NCBI RefSeq assembly: GCF_022267315.1
Contig: NZ_JAIKLE010000010.1
Location: 118,543 to 182,542 of the forward strand
Source: Maribellus maritimus
Lineage (GTDB): Bacteria > Bacteroidota > Bacteroidia > Bacteroidales > Prolixibacteraceae
DNA length: 64,000 nt
Direction of reading: 5' to 3'
The position numbers were made by a program, and so were the translations under genes. The notes below the pieces were generated by a model. That model made no database searches. It saw only the letters and a program-made list of their open reading frames with translations, and had not been told where the DNA came from. Of this stretch, positions 28,947-37,890 are shown in pieces. Position 1 is the stretch's first letter, and every line of letters begins with the position of its first letter.

Positions 28947-31199
28947 ATGAAAAAAATTACATTAACCCTAGTGGCTGCATTTGTTTCAATGCAGCTTTTT
29001 TCTCAATCAATTAGCGGTATTGTTCTAAATGCGGAAAACCAACAACCGGTATCCGATGCAAATATTTCTGTTAAAAACTCAACGCTCGGAACTGTTTCCG
29101 ATGGTAAGGGATTTTTTTCAGTAATAACGCCGAAAAATGGGAATTCCATCCTTTTAATTTCATGCGTAGGTTTTGAATCAAAGGAAATAGAAACAGCCGA
29201 CACCGAAAATAAAAATATTGAAATCAATCTTCAACCGGTTTCGGTTCAACTCAATAAAAGTATAGTAGTTACAGCGTCGAGGAACCAATTGTTATCTTTT
29301 CAAACTCCGGATGCTGTTTCTGTTTTAACCCAAAAGGAAATAACAAACAATGCTCCTCGTTCGATGGCGGAAGCATTGATAGGCACTGCGGGTGTGTGGA
29401 TGCAAAAAACCAACCACGGCGGTGGCTCACCTTTTGTCCGCGGGTTCACAGGCAATCAAACGTTGCTTCTGATTGACGGAATTCGGCTAAACAACGCCAC
29501 ATTTCGTTATGGCCCCAACCAATATTTTAATACGATCGATATTTTTTCGGTCGACCAGGTTGAAGTAATACGTGGAAAAGGTTCAGTTCTGTATGGCAGT
29601 GATGCACTTGGCGGAGTAATAAATGTAGTTACCCGAACACCCGAATACGCCTCCGAAAAACCATTATTGGGTGGTCGTGGAAAAGTAAAATATATGAACA
29701 AAGGAATGGAGAAATCGGGTGTTGCAGAGCTTTTATTCAGAACAAAAAACGTTGCAATTTCAGGAAGTGTCAATTACAAAGATTTTGGAGATATTTTTGC
29801 CGGCGGTTCACTCGGCTACGAACGCCCATCGGGTTATGATGAAACCGGGGTAAATATGAAAGCAAAACTCCGCCTTTCCCGCAACTGGCAAATAACTTCA
29901 GCGTACCAGTACCTCATCCAAAACGATGTGGGTCGTTACGATCAGGTTGCACAGCGTGGTTACCAACTGTACTCCTTCGATCCACAGATACACCGCCTTA
30001 CCTACGCAAAGGCGGAACACTTCAGCAGCAACGAATGGTTCAGAAAAATAAAACTTACGGTTTCCAATCAGTATTCCGATGAAACACGAAAAAAACAAAA
30101 AGAAAGCTCGGTTACTTTTACGGAAGAAAACGATGTGGTAAAAACCAACAGCATTTCACTGGAAAGTTATTCCACATTCAGCAGAAAATGGGAAGCGGTA
30201 AGCGGTATTGAATTTTATTCTGACAATGTGGAATCCGGACAAAAAGATACAAATCTGGAAAATGGTGAAGAAACCAAATCCCGCGGGCTCTATCCCAACA
30301 ATTCATCAATGCAGAATTTAGCGGTATTTAGTCAACATACCCTAAAATTTGAAAAGTTCCATTTAAATATGGGAGGTCGTTTTAACACGTTCCGGATTCA
30401 TTCCGTTGACGATGAGTTTGGAGAAGTAACACTAAAACCCAGTTCGCTGGTAGGAAATATCTCCGGACAATATTTTACAACTCCTGAACAGCAGTTTATT
30501 CTTTCGGCACACACTGCTTTCCGTGCGCCAAACATTAACGACATCAGTTCTTTTGGTCAGTTTGATTATGGCATCGAAATCCCTTCCACTGACCTTGCAC
30601 CGGAAAAGACATTTACGTTTGAAGGAGGCTATAAAAAAACATCGGAGTGGTTTTCGATGGCCCTAACTGCTTTTAACACCCGGTTAAAAGATCAAATTGT
30701 GAGAACAGAAGCCACATACAACGGAAGCGAAACCATTGATGGAGAGCGTGTTTACAAAAAAGAAAATGTAGCAAAATCGAACATTTCAGGGGTGGAATTT
30801 GAATCAGGATTTCAAATCACAAGACAATTTTCATTTATCAATAATCTTACCTGGCTTTATGGCAAGAACCTCGAAAATAACGAACCAATGCGACGAATTC
30901 CTCCACTGAATGGGAAACTGGCGTTGCAATATTCCAAATCAAAAATTTTTAGCGAAGCCGAATTCCTGTTCGCCACAAAGCAAGACAGGCTTTCAGGTGG
31001 AGACATCGATGATCATCGTATTCCCGAAGGCGGTACTCCCGGGTGGAACATTCTAAACCTGAAAGCGGGTTATTCATGGAATATCGTCTCAATTCATGCC
31101 GGAATGCAGAATATTTTTAATCAGGCTTACCGTATTCACGGCTCAGGAGTTGACGGTTACGGAAGAGCATTCTGGATGACATTACAATTTGAAATTTAG
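28947..31199 (+). CDS. TonB-dependent outer membrane receptor with N-terminal carboxypeptidase-like domain
   Basis: A 750-residue receptor. After the signal peptide (KKITLTLVAAFVSMQLFSQS) comes a CarboxypepD_reg-like domain (about 20-98, SISGIVLNAENQQPVSDANI), a plug domain (about 105-225: FVRGFTGNQTLLLIDGIRLNN and GSVLYGSDALGGVINVV) and a 22-strand barrel region ending in aromatic WMTLQFEI. It lacks SusC-specific features and no SusD partner is nearby. It is more like cobalamin, siderophore or small-ligand receptors than SusC. The start overlaps the previous gene's end closely (1-nt gap), so it is co-transcribed with the phosphoesterase lipoprotein and must import something tied to it; the ligand is unknown. 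Confidence 0.92.
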   Translation: MKKITLTLVAAFVSMQLFSQSISGIVLNAENQQPVSDANISVKNSTLGTVSDGKGFFSVITPKNGNSILLISCVGFESKEIETADTENKNIEINLQPVSVQLNKSIVVTASRNQLLSFQTPDAVSVLTQKEITNNAPRSMAEALIGTAGVWMQKTNHGGGSPFVRGFTGNQTLLLIDGIRLNNATFRYGPNQYFNTIDIFSVDQVEVIRGKGSVLYGSDALGGVINVVTRTPEYASEKPLLGGRGKVKYMNKGMEKSGVAELLFRTKNVAISGSVNYKDFGDIFAGGSLGYERPSGYDETGVNMKAKLRLSRNWQITSAYQYLIQNDVGRYDQVAQRGYQLYSFDPQIHRLTYAKAEHFSSNEWFRKIKLTVSNQYSDETRKKQKESSVTFTEENDVVKTNSISLESYSTFSRKWEAVSGIEFYSDNVESGQKDTNLENGEETKSRGLYPNNSSMQNLAVFSQHTLKFEKFHLNMGGRFNTFRIHSVDDEFGEVTLKPSSLVGNISGQYFTTPEQQFILSAHTAFRAPNINDISSFGQFDYGIEIPSTDLAPEKTFTFEGGYKKTSEWFSMALTAFNTRLKDQIVRTEATYNGSETIDGERVYKKENVAKSNISGVEFESGFQITRQFSFINNLTWLYGKNLENNEPMRRIPPLNGKLALQYSKSKIFSEAEFLFATKQDRLSGGDIDDHRIPEGGTPGWNILNLKAGYSWNIVSIHAGMQNIFNQAYRIHGSGVDGYGRAFWMTLQFEI

Positions 31200-31318
31200 T
31201 TGTGTAAATTCATTTCAAACAAATCAAACAAAAAGACCTGATTCTTATAAATAAATCGTAATTTAAAAGCTAAAACATTCGATACGCAGCATTGATACAA
31301 CACTCAAAATAGATTATC

Positions 31319-34003
31319 ATGAAAAGATTTCTCTGGTTTTTCATTATTCTTATAGTTGCACAACCTTCGTTGATTTCACAGGCACAAAACAAACGAGAAA
31401 AAAAACAACAGACGAAACACCTGAGCGAATACGAAAATCAAACGCTGGCCGACAGCCTGTTGCCTTTACCAATGCCATACAACCGCTGGGTCGATCCGGC
31501 AGGAAAGCAGGTTTATTTTGGTGACAAACAATTGGAAAACCATGCACTCGATTGTGCCCTTTCACCCGATGGGAAATATGTTGCAGTGGAAGGACGTTAT
31601 TCCATCGTGATAATATCAACCGGCACCAACGAAATAATTGAGCGCACAACTTTGGAAAACCTGCTTGGCGATGATGACGCTATAAATACTTTTTCGGGAA
31701 TTACCTGGGGAAAAACAGGCTACGACTATTCTTTGTACTGGAGTGCTGCAGGAGATGAAAAATCGTATGTGATAAAAGCATCATGGAATGGCCGCAAGCT
31801 AAAAAAGGAAAAAACTTTCGATTTTGGAGCTAACGAACCAGCATCGACTGCCTTACCCAATGAAGTTGTGGTAACAGAAGAGAATGGAAAAACGATGTTA
31901 TACGTGGTTTTAAACGGCAACAACATGCTGGTAAAACTTGACGAAAAAACCGGGCAAACCATTTGGTCGGTAGAAACGGGTGTGGCACCTTACGGTGTTG
32001 TAAAAGCTGCCGGCAAGATTTATGTTACCAACTGGGCCGGAGCTGTTCCTGATGAAAACGATAAAAATATAGCCGGCATTCCGTGGGGAAATGCTAAAGT
32101 TGATCCTTTAACCGGTGCAACACGTGAAGGAACAGTTTCGGTTTTTAGTCCTGCCGATGGAAGGTTGATAAAAGATATAATCGTTGGCTTGCACCCAAAT
32201 GATATTATCCCGAGCCCGGATGAAAATTATGTTTATGTTGCCAATGCCAACAGTGATGCCGTTTCAGTAATTGACACCAAACAGGATATTGTTTCTGAGA
32301 GTATTTCAGTACGTCTGGGTGATGAAAAAAATCCTTACTGGGGGGATTCACCCAACGGCTTGGGAATTTCTGGTGACGGAAAAATACTTTATGTAGCCAA
32401 CGGAATGGACAACGCGGTGGCCTTAATCGAGTTAGGGAAAAATGCTTCAAGCAGTTCAAATGGGAATCAAAGTAAAATTTCAGGATTTATTCCCACCAGT
32501 GCTTATCCGGGAGCGGTTTGTGTTCTCAGGGATCAAACACTGTACATTCCCAATATTGAAGCGGAAGGAGCAAGAATCCCTAGCATTTCTGAAAGCGGTG
32601 CAAAATCGTACAATGCGCACCGGCAGATGGCTTCCGTGTCTATTATTCCTTTACCGGATAAAAATCAATTGGCTGATTATACCAAACGTGTACATGAGAC
32701 CAACCAAATTTTCAGAATTGCCTTATCGAAAAAACTTCCCCGGAAAAATGCAAACGCCGTTCCTGTACCGCTCAGAATTGGTGAGCCTTCGATTTTTAAA
32801 CATGTCGTTTATATCATAAAAGAAAACCGGACTTACGACCAGATTCTTGGTGATGTTTCGGCGGGAGACGGAGACCCGTCACTTTGTGTTTTTGGAAAAG
32901 AAGTCACGCCCAACACACACAAGATTGTTGACGATTTTCTGCTTCTCGACAACTTTTACGTTTCAGGAAAATCTTCCGCAGAAGGCCACCAATGGACCGA
33001 TATGGCTATTGTTACCGATTATATTGAAAAAAATGTACGGGGTTGGTTTCGTAGTTACCCACATGTTCAACAAGATGCATTGGTTTATGCTCCCACCGGT
33101 TTTATCTGGGATAACGCAATCCGACACGGCAAAAGCGTACGAATATATGGTGAAGCCTGTGTTCCTGAATTTGACAAAAGTGCCACTTGGGAATCTATTT
33201 ATAAACAGTTCAAAAATGGCGAAAAAGTAGAATTTAAAAACACAACTACCATTGACCCGGTTTGGGATATTTTAAGTCAGAATTACCCGGGATACGACAG
33301 CCACAAATTCCCGGATGTATTTCGGGCACAAACGTTTATAAAAGAACTAAAAGAATATGAAAGGAAGGAAGGTGATCAATGGCCCGAACTGATTATCATT
33401 GCTTTACCCAATGATCACACCTCAGGAACACGACCAGGATTTCCTACTCCCCGTGCGATGGTGGCTGACAATGATCTGGCTTTGGGACAAATCATGGAAG
33501 CCATTTCTAAAAGTAAATTCTGGAAAAATACTGCGGTTTTTATAACCGAGGACGATTCGCAAGCCGGGTGGGATCATGTTTCAGCCTACCGAACGGTTGG
33601 AATGGTTGCCAGCCCATACACGAGGTTTGAAAAAACCAACCACACCAACTACAACCAGGTTTCGATGATAAGAACCATCGAACAAATTCTGGGGCTTCCG
33701 CCAATGAATATTATGGATGCAACTGCCATGCCCATGTTCAACTGTTTTAATTCATCCGCTGATTACAGTCCCTATGTTTCTGTCCCAAACCAGATTCCAT
33801 TGGATGAGATGAACAGTGAACTATCTGAATTAAAAGGCCCTGCACTCCACTATGCAAAAAAAAGTATGGAACCGCAGTTTGAACGGGTAGATGCCGGCGA
33901 CGACGAACTCTTTAACAGAATTATCTGGTTCGCAATGAAGGGGAAAAAACCTTACCCCGAAAAATACAGCGGGAAAGATGAAGATGATGACGACGATGAT
34001 TAA
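31319..34003 (+). CDS. secreted protein with beta-propeller and C-terminal phosphoesterase, paralogue of 26144-28945
   Basis: An 894-residue protein: signal peptide (KRFLWFFIILIVAQPSLISQ, no lipobox cysteine), a propeller half with repeats (ALSPDGKYVAV, SPDENYVYVANANSDAVSVID, SGDGKILYVANGMDNAVALIE), then the phosphoesterase domain with KENRTYDQILGD (about 501), SGKSSAEGHQWTD, LPNDHTSGTRPGFPTP and ITEDDSQAGWDHVSAYRT (about 743-760). It shares its architecture with the upstream lipoprotein but is predicted to be soluble in the periplasm or secreted. It ends in an acidic run of aspartates. It lies 119 nt after the receptor and converges with the nucleoside hydrolase gene 6 nt away. Confidence 0.85.
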   Translation: MKRFLWFFIILIVAQPSLISQAQNKREKKQQTKHLSEYENQTLADSLLPLPMPYNRWVDPAGKQVYFGDKQLENHALDCALSPDGKYVAVEGRYSIVIISTGTNEIIERTTLENLLGDDDAINTFSGITWGKTGYDYSLYWSAAGDEKSYVIKASWNGRKLKKEKTFDFGANEPASTALPNEVVVTEENGKTMLYVVLNGNNMLVKLDEKTGQTIWSVETGVAPYGVVKAAGKIYVTNWAGAVPDENDKNIAGIPWGNAKVDPLTGATREGTVSVFSPADGRLIKDIIVGLHPNDIIPSPDENYVYVANANSDAVSVIDTKQDIVSESISVRLGDEKNPYWGDSPNGLGISGDGKILYVANGMDNAVALIELGKNASSSSNGNQSKISGFIPTSAYPGAVCVLRDQTLYIPNIEAEGARIPSISESGAKSYNAHRQMASVSIIPLPDKNQLADYTKRVHETNQIFRIALSKKLPRKNANAVPVPLRIGEPSIFKHVVYIIKENRTYDQILGDVSAGDGDPSLCVFGKEVTPNTHKIVDDFLLLDNFYVSGKSSAEGHQWTDMAIVTDYIEKNVRGWFRSYPHVQQDALVYAPTGFIWDNAIRHGKSVRIYGEACVPEFDKSATWESIYKQFKNGEKVEFKNTTTIDPVWDILSQNYPGYDSHKFPDVFRAQTFIKELKEYERKEGDQWPELIIIALPNDHTSGTRPGFPTPRAMVADNDLALGQIMEAISKSKFWKNTAVFITEDDSQAGWDHVSAYRTVGMVASPYTRFEKTNHTNYNQVSMIRTIEQILGLPPMNIMDATAMPMFNCFNSSADYSPYVSVPNQIPLDEMNSELSELKGPALHYAKKSMEPQFERVDAGDDELFNRIIWFAMKGKKPYPEKYSGKDEDDDDDD

Positions 34004-34009
34004 GTGATT

Positions 34010-34960
34010 TTAATGTAATTTTTCCATTAAGCGCTGATAACTTTCCCAAAAATCAGCTTCCATTTTTTTCTCATCAATATCGGTGTAGACTTCCACTTTT
34101 CGCTGTAAATTTTCAGGCGGCGTAAGTACCATTTCGGTTTTTGCCAGTTCCGGGTGAATAATCGATTCAATAAGCGCTAAATCCCACATAATCCAACGCT
34201 CACCTGCATTTACAAAATCCCACCGGGTCAATAAATTTTGGCTGATTTTGTTGTTGTATACTGAAAGTCGCTTCTGTGTTTCTTTTCGTTCAAAAACCAG
34301 TTGACCTGAAACCTGTCCGGAAATGATTGATAATTCCAAATCGGTACAATCCAAAACAATATCAAGTGCATTTAAATCATTACGTGCATTAAATTCATTC
34401 TTGTTCCAGACACCTGTTTCAGGGTCATATTTCATACTCAAAATATGAAGATGAATATTTTTTGCAATATCCGGCTCTGCTAGTATTGCTGCGGCGACAT
34501 TGGTAACCGGGCCTAAACAGGCAATATCCAGCTTATTGCCGGGAGAAGCCTTTTTTGCCTCGGTGATAATAAAATCAACTCCTTCGGAATATTGAACGGG
34601 GGTGCCATGATTAAACCCCCAGGCAAATCCAACCATTTTTTCACAACCTTGGGGATGCGGAATTTGCGATCGATTTACCTCCAATAATAATTGCTCATTT
34701 TCCCTTTGTGAAAGCTCAACCGTGTTGATATTTTTAGTGGAATAGTTATGCCACATAGAGTCGGTAACCATCTGCGGATTATTGAAATGAGCGGAGACCA
34801 ACCCCAGTAATTCGAAATCATCTGAATCCAGGGCTCGTACAATAGCATACATGTCATCCATTTCATTTCCTGTATCAGCATCAATAATCAACTTTATTTT
34901 TTGCGCCTGGCAACTTATTCCAAATAAAAAAGTCAGAAGTACAAATACGTTTCTCATCAT
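34010..34960 (-). CDS. exported nucleoside hydrolase
   Basis: Inosine-uridine-preferring nucleoside hydrolase family, splitting nucleosides to base plus (deoxy)ribose. ATG at 34960 (or 34957) gives a signal peptide RNVFVLLTFLFGISCQAQ and about 316 residues; the frame open to 35041 would run into deoC. The calcium-binding DADTGNEMDDMYAI motif follows the signal, then LGPVTNVAAAI and a C-terminal GERWIMWDLALIE. The signal sequence indicates periplasmic action, where nucleosides would be released from imported nucleotides. It overlaps the end of deoC by roughly 18 nt counter to coding, and both share the GntR-regulated minus-strand cluster. Confidence 0.85.
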   Translation of the reverse strand: MMRNVFVLLTFLFGISCQAQKIKLIIDADTGNEMDDMYAIVRALDSDDFELLGLVSAHFNNPQMVTDSMWHNYSTKNINTVELSQRENEQLLLEVNRSQIPHPQGCEKMVGFAWGFNHGTPVQYSEGVDFIITEAKKASPGNKLDIACLGPVTNVAAAILAEPDIAKNIHLHILSMKYDPETGVWNKNEFNARNDLNALDIVLDCTDLELSIISGQVSGQLVFERKETQKRLSVYNNKISQNLLTRWDFVNAGERWIMWDLALIESIIHPELAKTEMVLTPPENLQRKVEVYTDIDEKKMEADFWESYQRLMEKLH

Positions 34961-34977
34961 TCCGGTTACTTTAGAAT

Positions 34978-35694
34978 TTACAAATCTCCAAATCGTTCTT
35001 TTGCATCCTTCAGAATAACAACTGTTGCTGTAGCTCCACAACGCGAACAGCCTGCTTTTTGAACCGCCAGCAAACCATCCAGTGTGCGAACACCACCGGC
35101 AGCTTTTACTTTAACGTTTGGCCCCACACTTGCTTTCATCAGCTCCAGATTCGAGATTGTAGCTCCCTGGTATGCATATTTTCCATCATCGCTTTTTACA
35201 AAACCAAAACCCGTAGATGTTTTTACATAGTCGGCCCCCACTTTTGTGCATATTTTACACAATTCCACAATATCCTCTTTTTTCGAAACATAATCGGTCT
35301 CAAAAATTACTTTTACAATGGCTTTGTTGTTATGGCAAACTTTGGTAACAGCAGCAATTTCTTTTTCAATATAGTCCCATTCTCCCTGTAAAGCTTTTCC
35401 AATATTTATTACCATATCAATCTCTACTGCGCCATCCACACATGCTTTTTCCGTTTCAAAAACCTTCACTTCGATTGCAGAGTTACCGGCAGGAAAACCA
35501 ATTACACATCCCACCAGAACATAGGAATCCTTTAACAGTTCAACAGCCTGTTTCACAGCATACGGTTTTACACATACCGATGCCACATCATATTCTTTGG
35601 CCACTTCGCATTCGCGTTTCAAATCTTCATCAGTCATGGTTGGATGAAGAATGGAATGGTCAATCATTTTTGCAAGTTCTTTTACTTTGTTCAT
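34978..35694 (-). CDS. deoC: deoxyribose-phosphate aldolase
   Basis: DeoC splits 2-deoxyribose-5-phosphate into glyceraldehyde-3-phosphate and acetaldehyde, allowing growth on deoxyribose from DNA. ATG at 35694 (MNKVKELAKMIDHSILHPTMT) is chosen because the earlier ATG at 35727 adds non-conserved residues and would overlap the serine hydrolase end. The TIM-barrel lysines are in place: the Schiff-base lysine in GADYVKTSTGFG and the assisting lysine in VKVKAAGGVR. The terminal part reads KAGCSRCGATATVVIL, in place of the more usual GxSRIGTS motif. Co-located with the nucleoside hydrolase, the pair suggests deoxynucleoside catabolism. Confidence 0.88.
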   Translation of the reverse strand: MNKVKELAKMIDHSILHPTMTDEDLKRECEVAKEYDVASVCVKPYAVKQAVELLKDSYVLVGCVIGFPAGNSAIEVKVFETEKACVDGAVEIDMVINIGKALQGEWDYIEKEIAAVTKVCHNNKAIVKVIFETDYVSKKEDIVELCKICTKVGADYVKTSTGFGFVKSDDGKYAYQGATISNLELMKASVGPNVKVKAAGGVRTLDGLLAVQKAGCSRCGATATVVILKDAKERFGDL

Positions 35695-35716
35695 TTTATA
35701 TTGTATTTGAGTTATT

Positions 35717-37018
35717 TTAATCGTCAATTGTTTGAAAAACCATCTGCCTGAATTTCCAGCCGGTTTGGTCGTTTACAGGCCCGCGCGTTTGTTTCATAAT
35801 TATTCCAATTATATTTTCCTGTGGATCCGCAAAATACTGGGTATTAAAATATCCACCCCAATTGAATGTTCCTTTGTTACCCAAACCACCTTTGTTTTGT
35901 CCTTTTTCTGTTAACACAGAAAATGTTAATCCATAGTAACTGTCAGCGTCTTCTCCCCAAATATTCCCCATTTGATTTCCCATAATTGAACGAACTGTTG
36001 TCCGGCTTAAAAGTCTTATACCGTTATATTCGCCTCCGTTCAAATACATCTGAAGAAAAACAGCATAGTCTTTTGCTGTACTGGAAAGCCCTCCTCCGCC
36101 TGAGAACAGAGTTTTTGCCCCTTCAACCGGATATTCAGGGTCATAAAATGTTACCGGGTATTTTTCCCATTTTCCATCAACTTTTTGTTGAACAGAAACC
36201 AGACGATTTACCTTTTCTCCAGGGAGATAAAAGTAAGTATCCTTCATCCCCAGCGGATCGAAAATGTGCGTTTTCAGAAACTCATCAAACGGCATTCCTG
36301 AAACTATTTCTACCAGATAGCCAAGGACATCCAAGCCCATGCTGTAAACATACGCCGAACCGGGCTCGTGATGCAAAGGCAATTTTGCCAGCTTTTTGAT
36401 GTTTTCTTCAATGCTTACATCTTTTTTTGTAAACGCAATTACAATTCCTGCTTTCTGATAAATCATTTTCATTCTTTCATCGGAATCAATGTCTCCATAG
36501 CCAATTCCCGAAGTATGTGTAAGCAAATGACGAATTGTAATTTTATTTTTTACAGGAATTCCGGTCCATGTGGTATCATTGTACCGAAATGTTTTTAACA
36601 CGCGGGCATTCTCAAACTCAGGGATATACTTTGAGATGGGATCATCCAGGCTGAATTTTCCTTCTTCCCACAACATCATAACCGCAGTTGATGTGATTGC
36701 TTTTGATTGTGAGGCAATACGAAAAATATCATCCCTTTTTAGCTTTTCACCTTCAGCGTTATCCGCCATTCCGTAAGCCTTCCAGAAAACAATCTTTCCA
36801 TTGCGGGCAATCAGCGAAACGATTCCGGGCACCTGATCTTCTGCCACAGCCTCCTTACACATTTTATCAATTCGCTCTATACGTTCGGAAGAAATTCCAA
36901 CACTTTCAGGTTGAGCTTCCGAAAGTGGCGCTGTTTTTTGAATGGATTTCGTTTGGGCTGTTAAACCTGTCAATCCAGCTATAATAAAGGTTACAATAAG
37001 AAAAGTAAACTTTTTCAT
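35717..37018 (-). CDS. serine hydrolase of the beta-lactamase/class C-esterase family
   Basis: A 433-residue exported protein (signal KKFTFLIVTFIIAGLTGLTAQ). The SxxK nucleophile pair is in ASQSKAITSTAVM, the tyrosine motif appears as YVYSMGLDVLGY (Y-S-M rather than the canonical Y-x-N), and NWGGYFNTQYFADP near the C-terminus is the W-G-G loop of family VIII carboxylesterases. That points to an esterase or D-aminopeptidase-like hydrolase rather than an antibiotic-resistance enzyme. It lies 22 nt upstream of deoC on the same strand, 56 nt after the GntR regulator, so it likely belongs to the regulated cluster. Substrate is unknown. Confidence 0.85.
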   Translation of the reverse strand: MKKFTFLIVTFIIAGLTGLTAQTKSIQKTAPLSEAQPESVGISSERIERIDKMCKEAVAEDQVPGIVSLIARNGKIVFWKAYGMADNAEGEKLKRDDIFRIASQSKAITSTAVMMLWEEGKFSLDDPISKYIPEFENARVLKTFRYNDTTWTGIPVKNKITIRHLLTHTSGIGYGDIDSDERMKMIYQKAGIVIAFTKKDVSIEENIKKLAKLPLHHEPGSAYVYSMGLDVLGYLVEIVSGMPFDEFLKTHIFDPLGMKDTYFYLPGEKVNRLVSVQQKVDGKWEKYPVTFYDPEYPVEGAKTLFSGGGGLSSTAKDYAVFLQMYLNGGEYNGIRLLSRTTVRSIMGNQMGNIWGEDADSYYGLTFSVLTEKGQNKGGLGNKGTFNWGGYFNTQYFADPQENIIGIIMKQTRGPVNDQTGWKFRQMVFQTIDD

Positions 37019-37074
37019 TTTTGATTTATTAGTATGTATTATTCATAATATTTATCCTCGCTATTAGCTTTTCG

Positions 37075-37785
37075 TCACATAAAATACTGATTCCCTACCG
37101 GAAAATCTGTTGTATTGCAGAAAAGTTCGCTGTAAATTGTCAACTTTTTTTGGTTTGTAGAAAACAGAACAGAAATATGCAAAACCGGTGAATTCCTTTC
37201 AATACTTAAAATTTCTGCAATTTTATCGTCTGCATATTCAGCCCTGATTTCCTGCTTTGAGCCAGTTATTTCAATAAGATATTCCTGACTCAGCGTTTTG
37301 AAAAAAGATTCGTCAACAAATTGTTTTTCTGTAAATCCCTGAAGAATGGTTGCCGGGAGCCAGTTTCTCTCCAGCATAACCGGCAGGGAATTTACACATC
37401 TTAATCTCTCAAAAAAAATACATTGTGCATCCTTATCCTCTTTTTTTACCGGAAAAATAATCTCTTCTTTCCACTCACCTATTTGAGGTTTTGTCAAAAA
37501 AATTGTATTTACATTTTTGCCAACGGCTTCTGAAAATCCTTTTACTGTCAACAGCCCGAGCGACTTCCTTCTTTCTTTTACCCGGCTCCCTTTCCCCTGT
37601 AGCTTTTCGATATAACCTTCTTTTATTAGCTCGTCAAGCGCTTTGCGGGTTGTTGTTCTGGTGACCGAAAAACGCGAACACAGCTCATGCTCTGAAGGAA
37701 GAAAATCTCCAACTTTAAATTTTCCCTGCTGAATTGATTCCTTCAGAAAATTCTTAACAAGCAAATATTTGGGTCCAAACTTCAT
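37075..37785 (-). CDS. GntR-family transcriptional regulator with UTRA ligand domain (HutC type)
   Basis: A 236-residue regulator. Residues 1-75 form the winged helix-turn-helix (FLPSEHELCSRFSVTRTTTRKALDELIKEGYIEKL split by helix borders), and about 95-230 form the UTRA effector-binding fold (FFERLRCVNSLPVMLERNWLP, PVLHISVLFSTN). Such proteins usually repress neighbouring catabolic genes until a sugar or nucleoside-derived metabolite binds. It precedes the serine hydrolase, deoC and nucleoside hydrolase genes. A perfect 16-bp palindrome lies 21 nt upstream of its start and is its likely operator. The effector cannot be read from sequence. Confidence 0.92.
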   Translation of the reverse strand: MKFGPKYLLVKNFLKESIQQGKFKVGDFLPSEHELCSRFSVTRTTTRKALDELIKEGYIEKLQGKGSRVKERRKSLGLLTVKGFSEAVGKNVNTIFLTKPQIGEWKEEIIFPVKKEDKDAQCIFFERLRCVNSLPVMLERNWLPATILQGFTEKQFVDESFFKTLSQEYLIEITGSKQEIRAEYADDKIAEILSIERNSPVLHISVLFSTNQKKLTIYSELFCNTTDFPVGNQYFM

Positions 37786-37806
37786 CTTACAAATCTATAA
37801 ACTCAA

Positions 37807-37822
37807 ACTTGTACGTACAAGT
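37807..37822. promoter_or_regulatory. perfect 16-bp palindrome, probable GntR operator
   Basis: ACTTGTACGTACAAGT is a perfect dyad in the divergent intergenic region, 21 nt before the gntR start codon and 68 nt before the aldo/keto reductase start. Its position suits autoregulation and possibly shared control of both directions. No second copy was noticed elsewhere in the window. Confidence 0.72.
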
Positions 37823-37890
37823 AAAAATAGAATATTTTGAACTTTTTCTCTAAAAAGAAGTATAGTATTATGTAATTAAAAACAAATATT

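Noticed and set aside
32442..33230. Plus-strand overlapping frames inside the second phosphoesterase gene
   Set aside because: They are in other frames of a clear coding gene and show no domain of their own.
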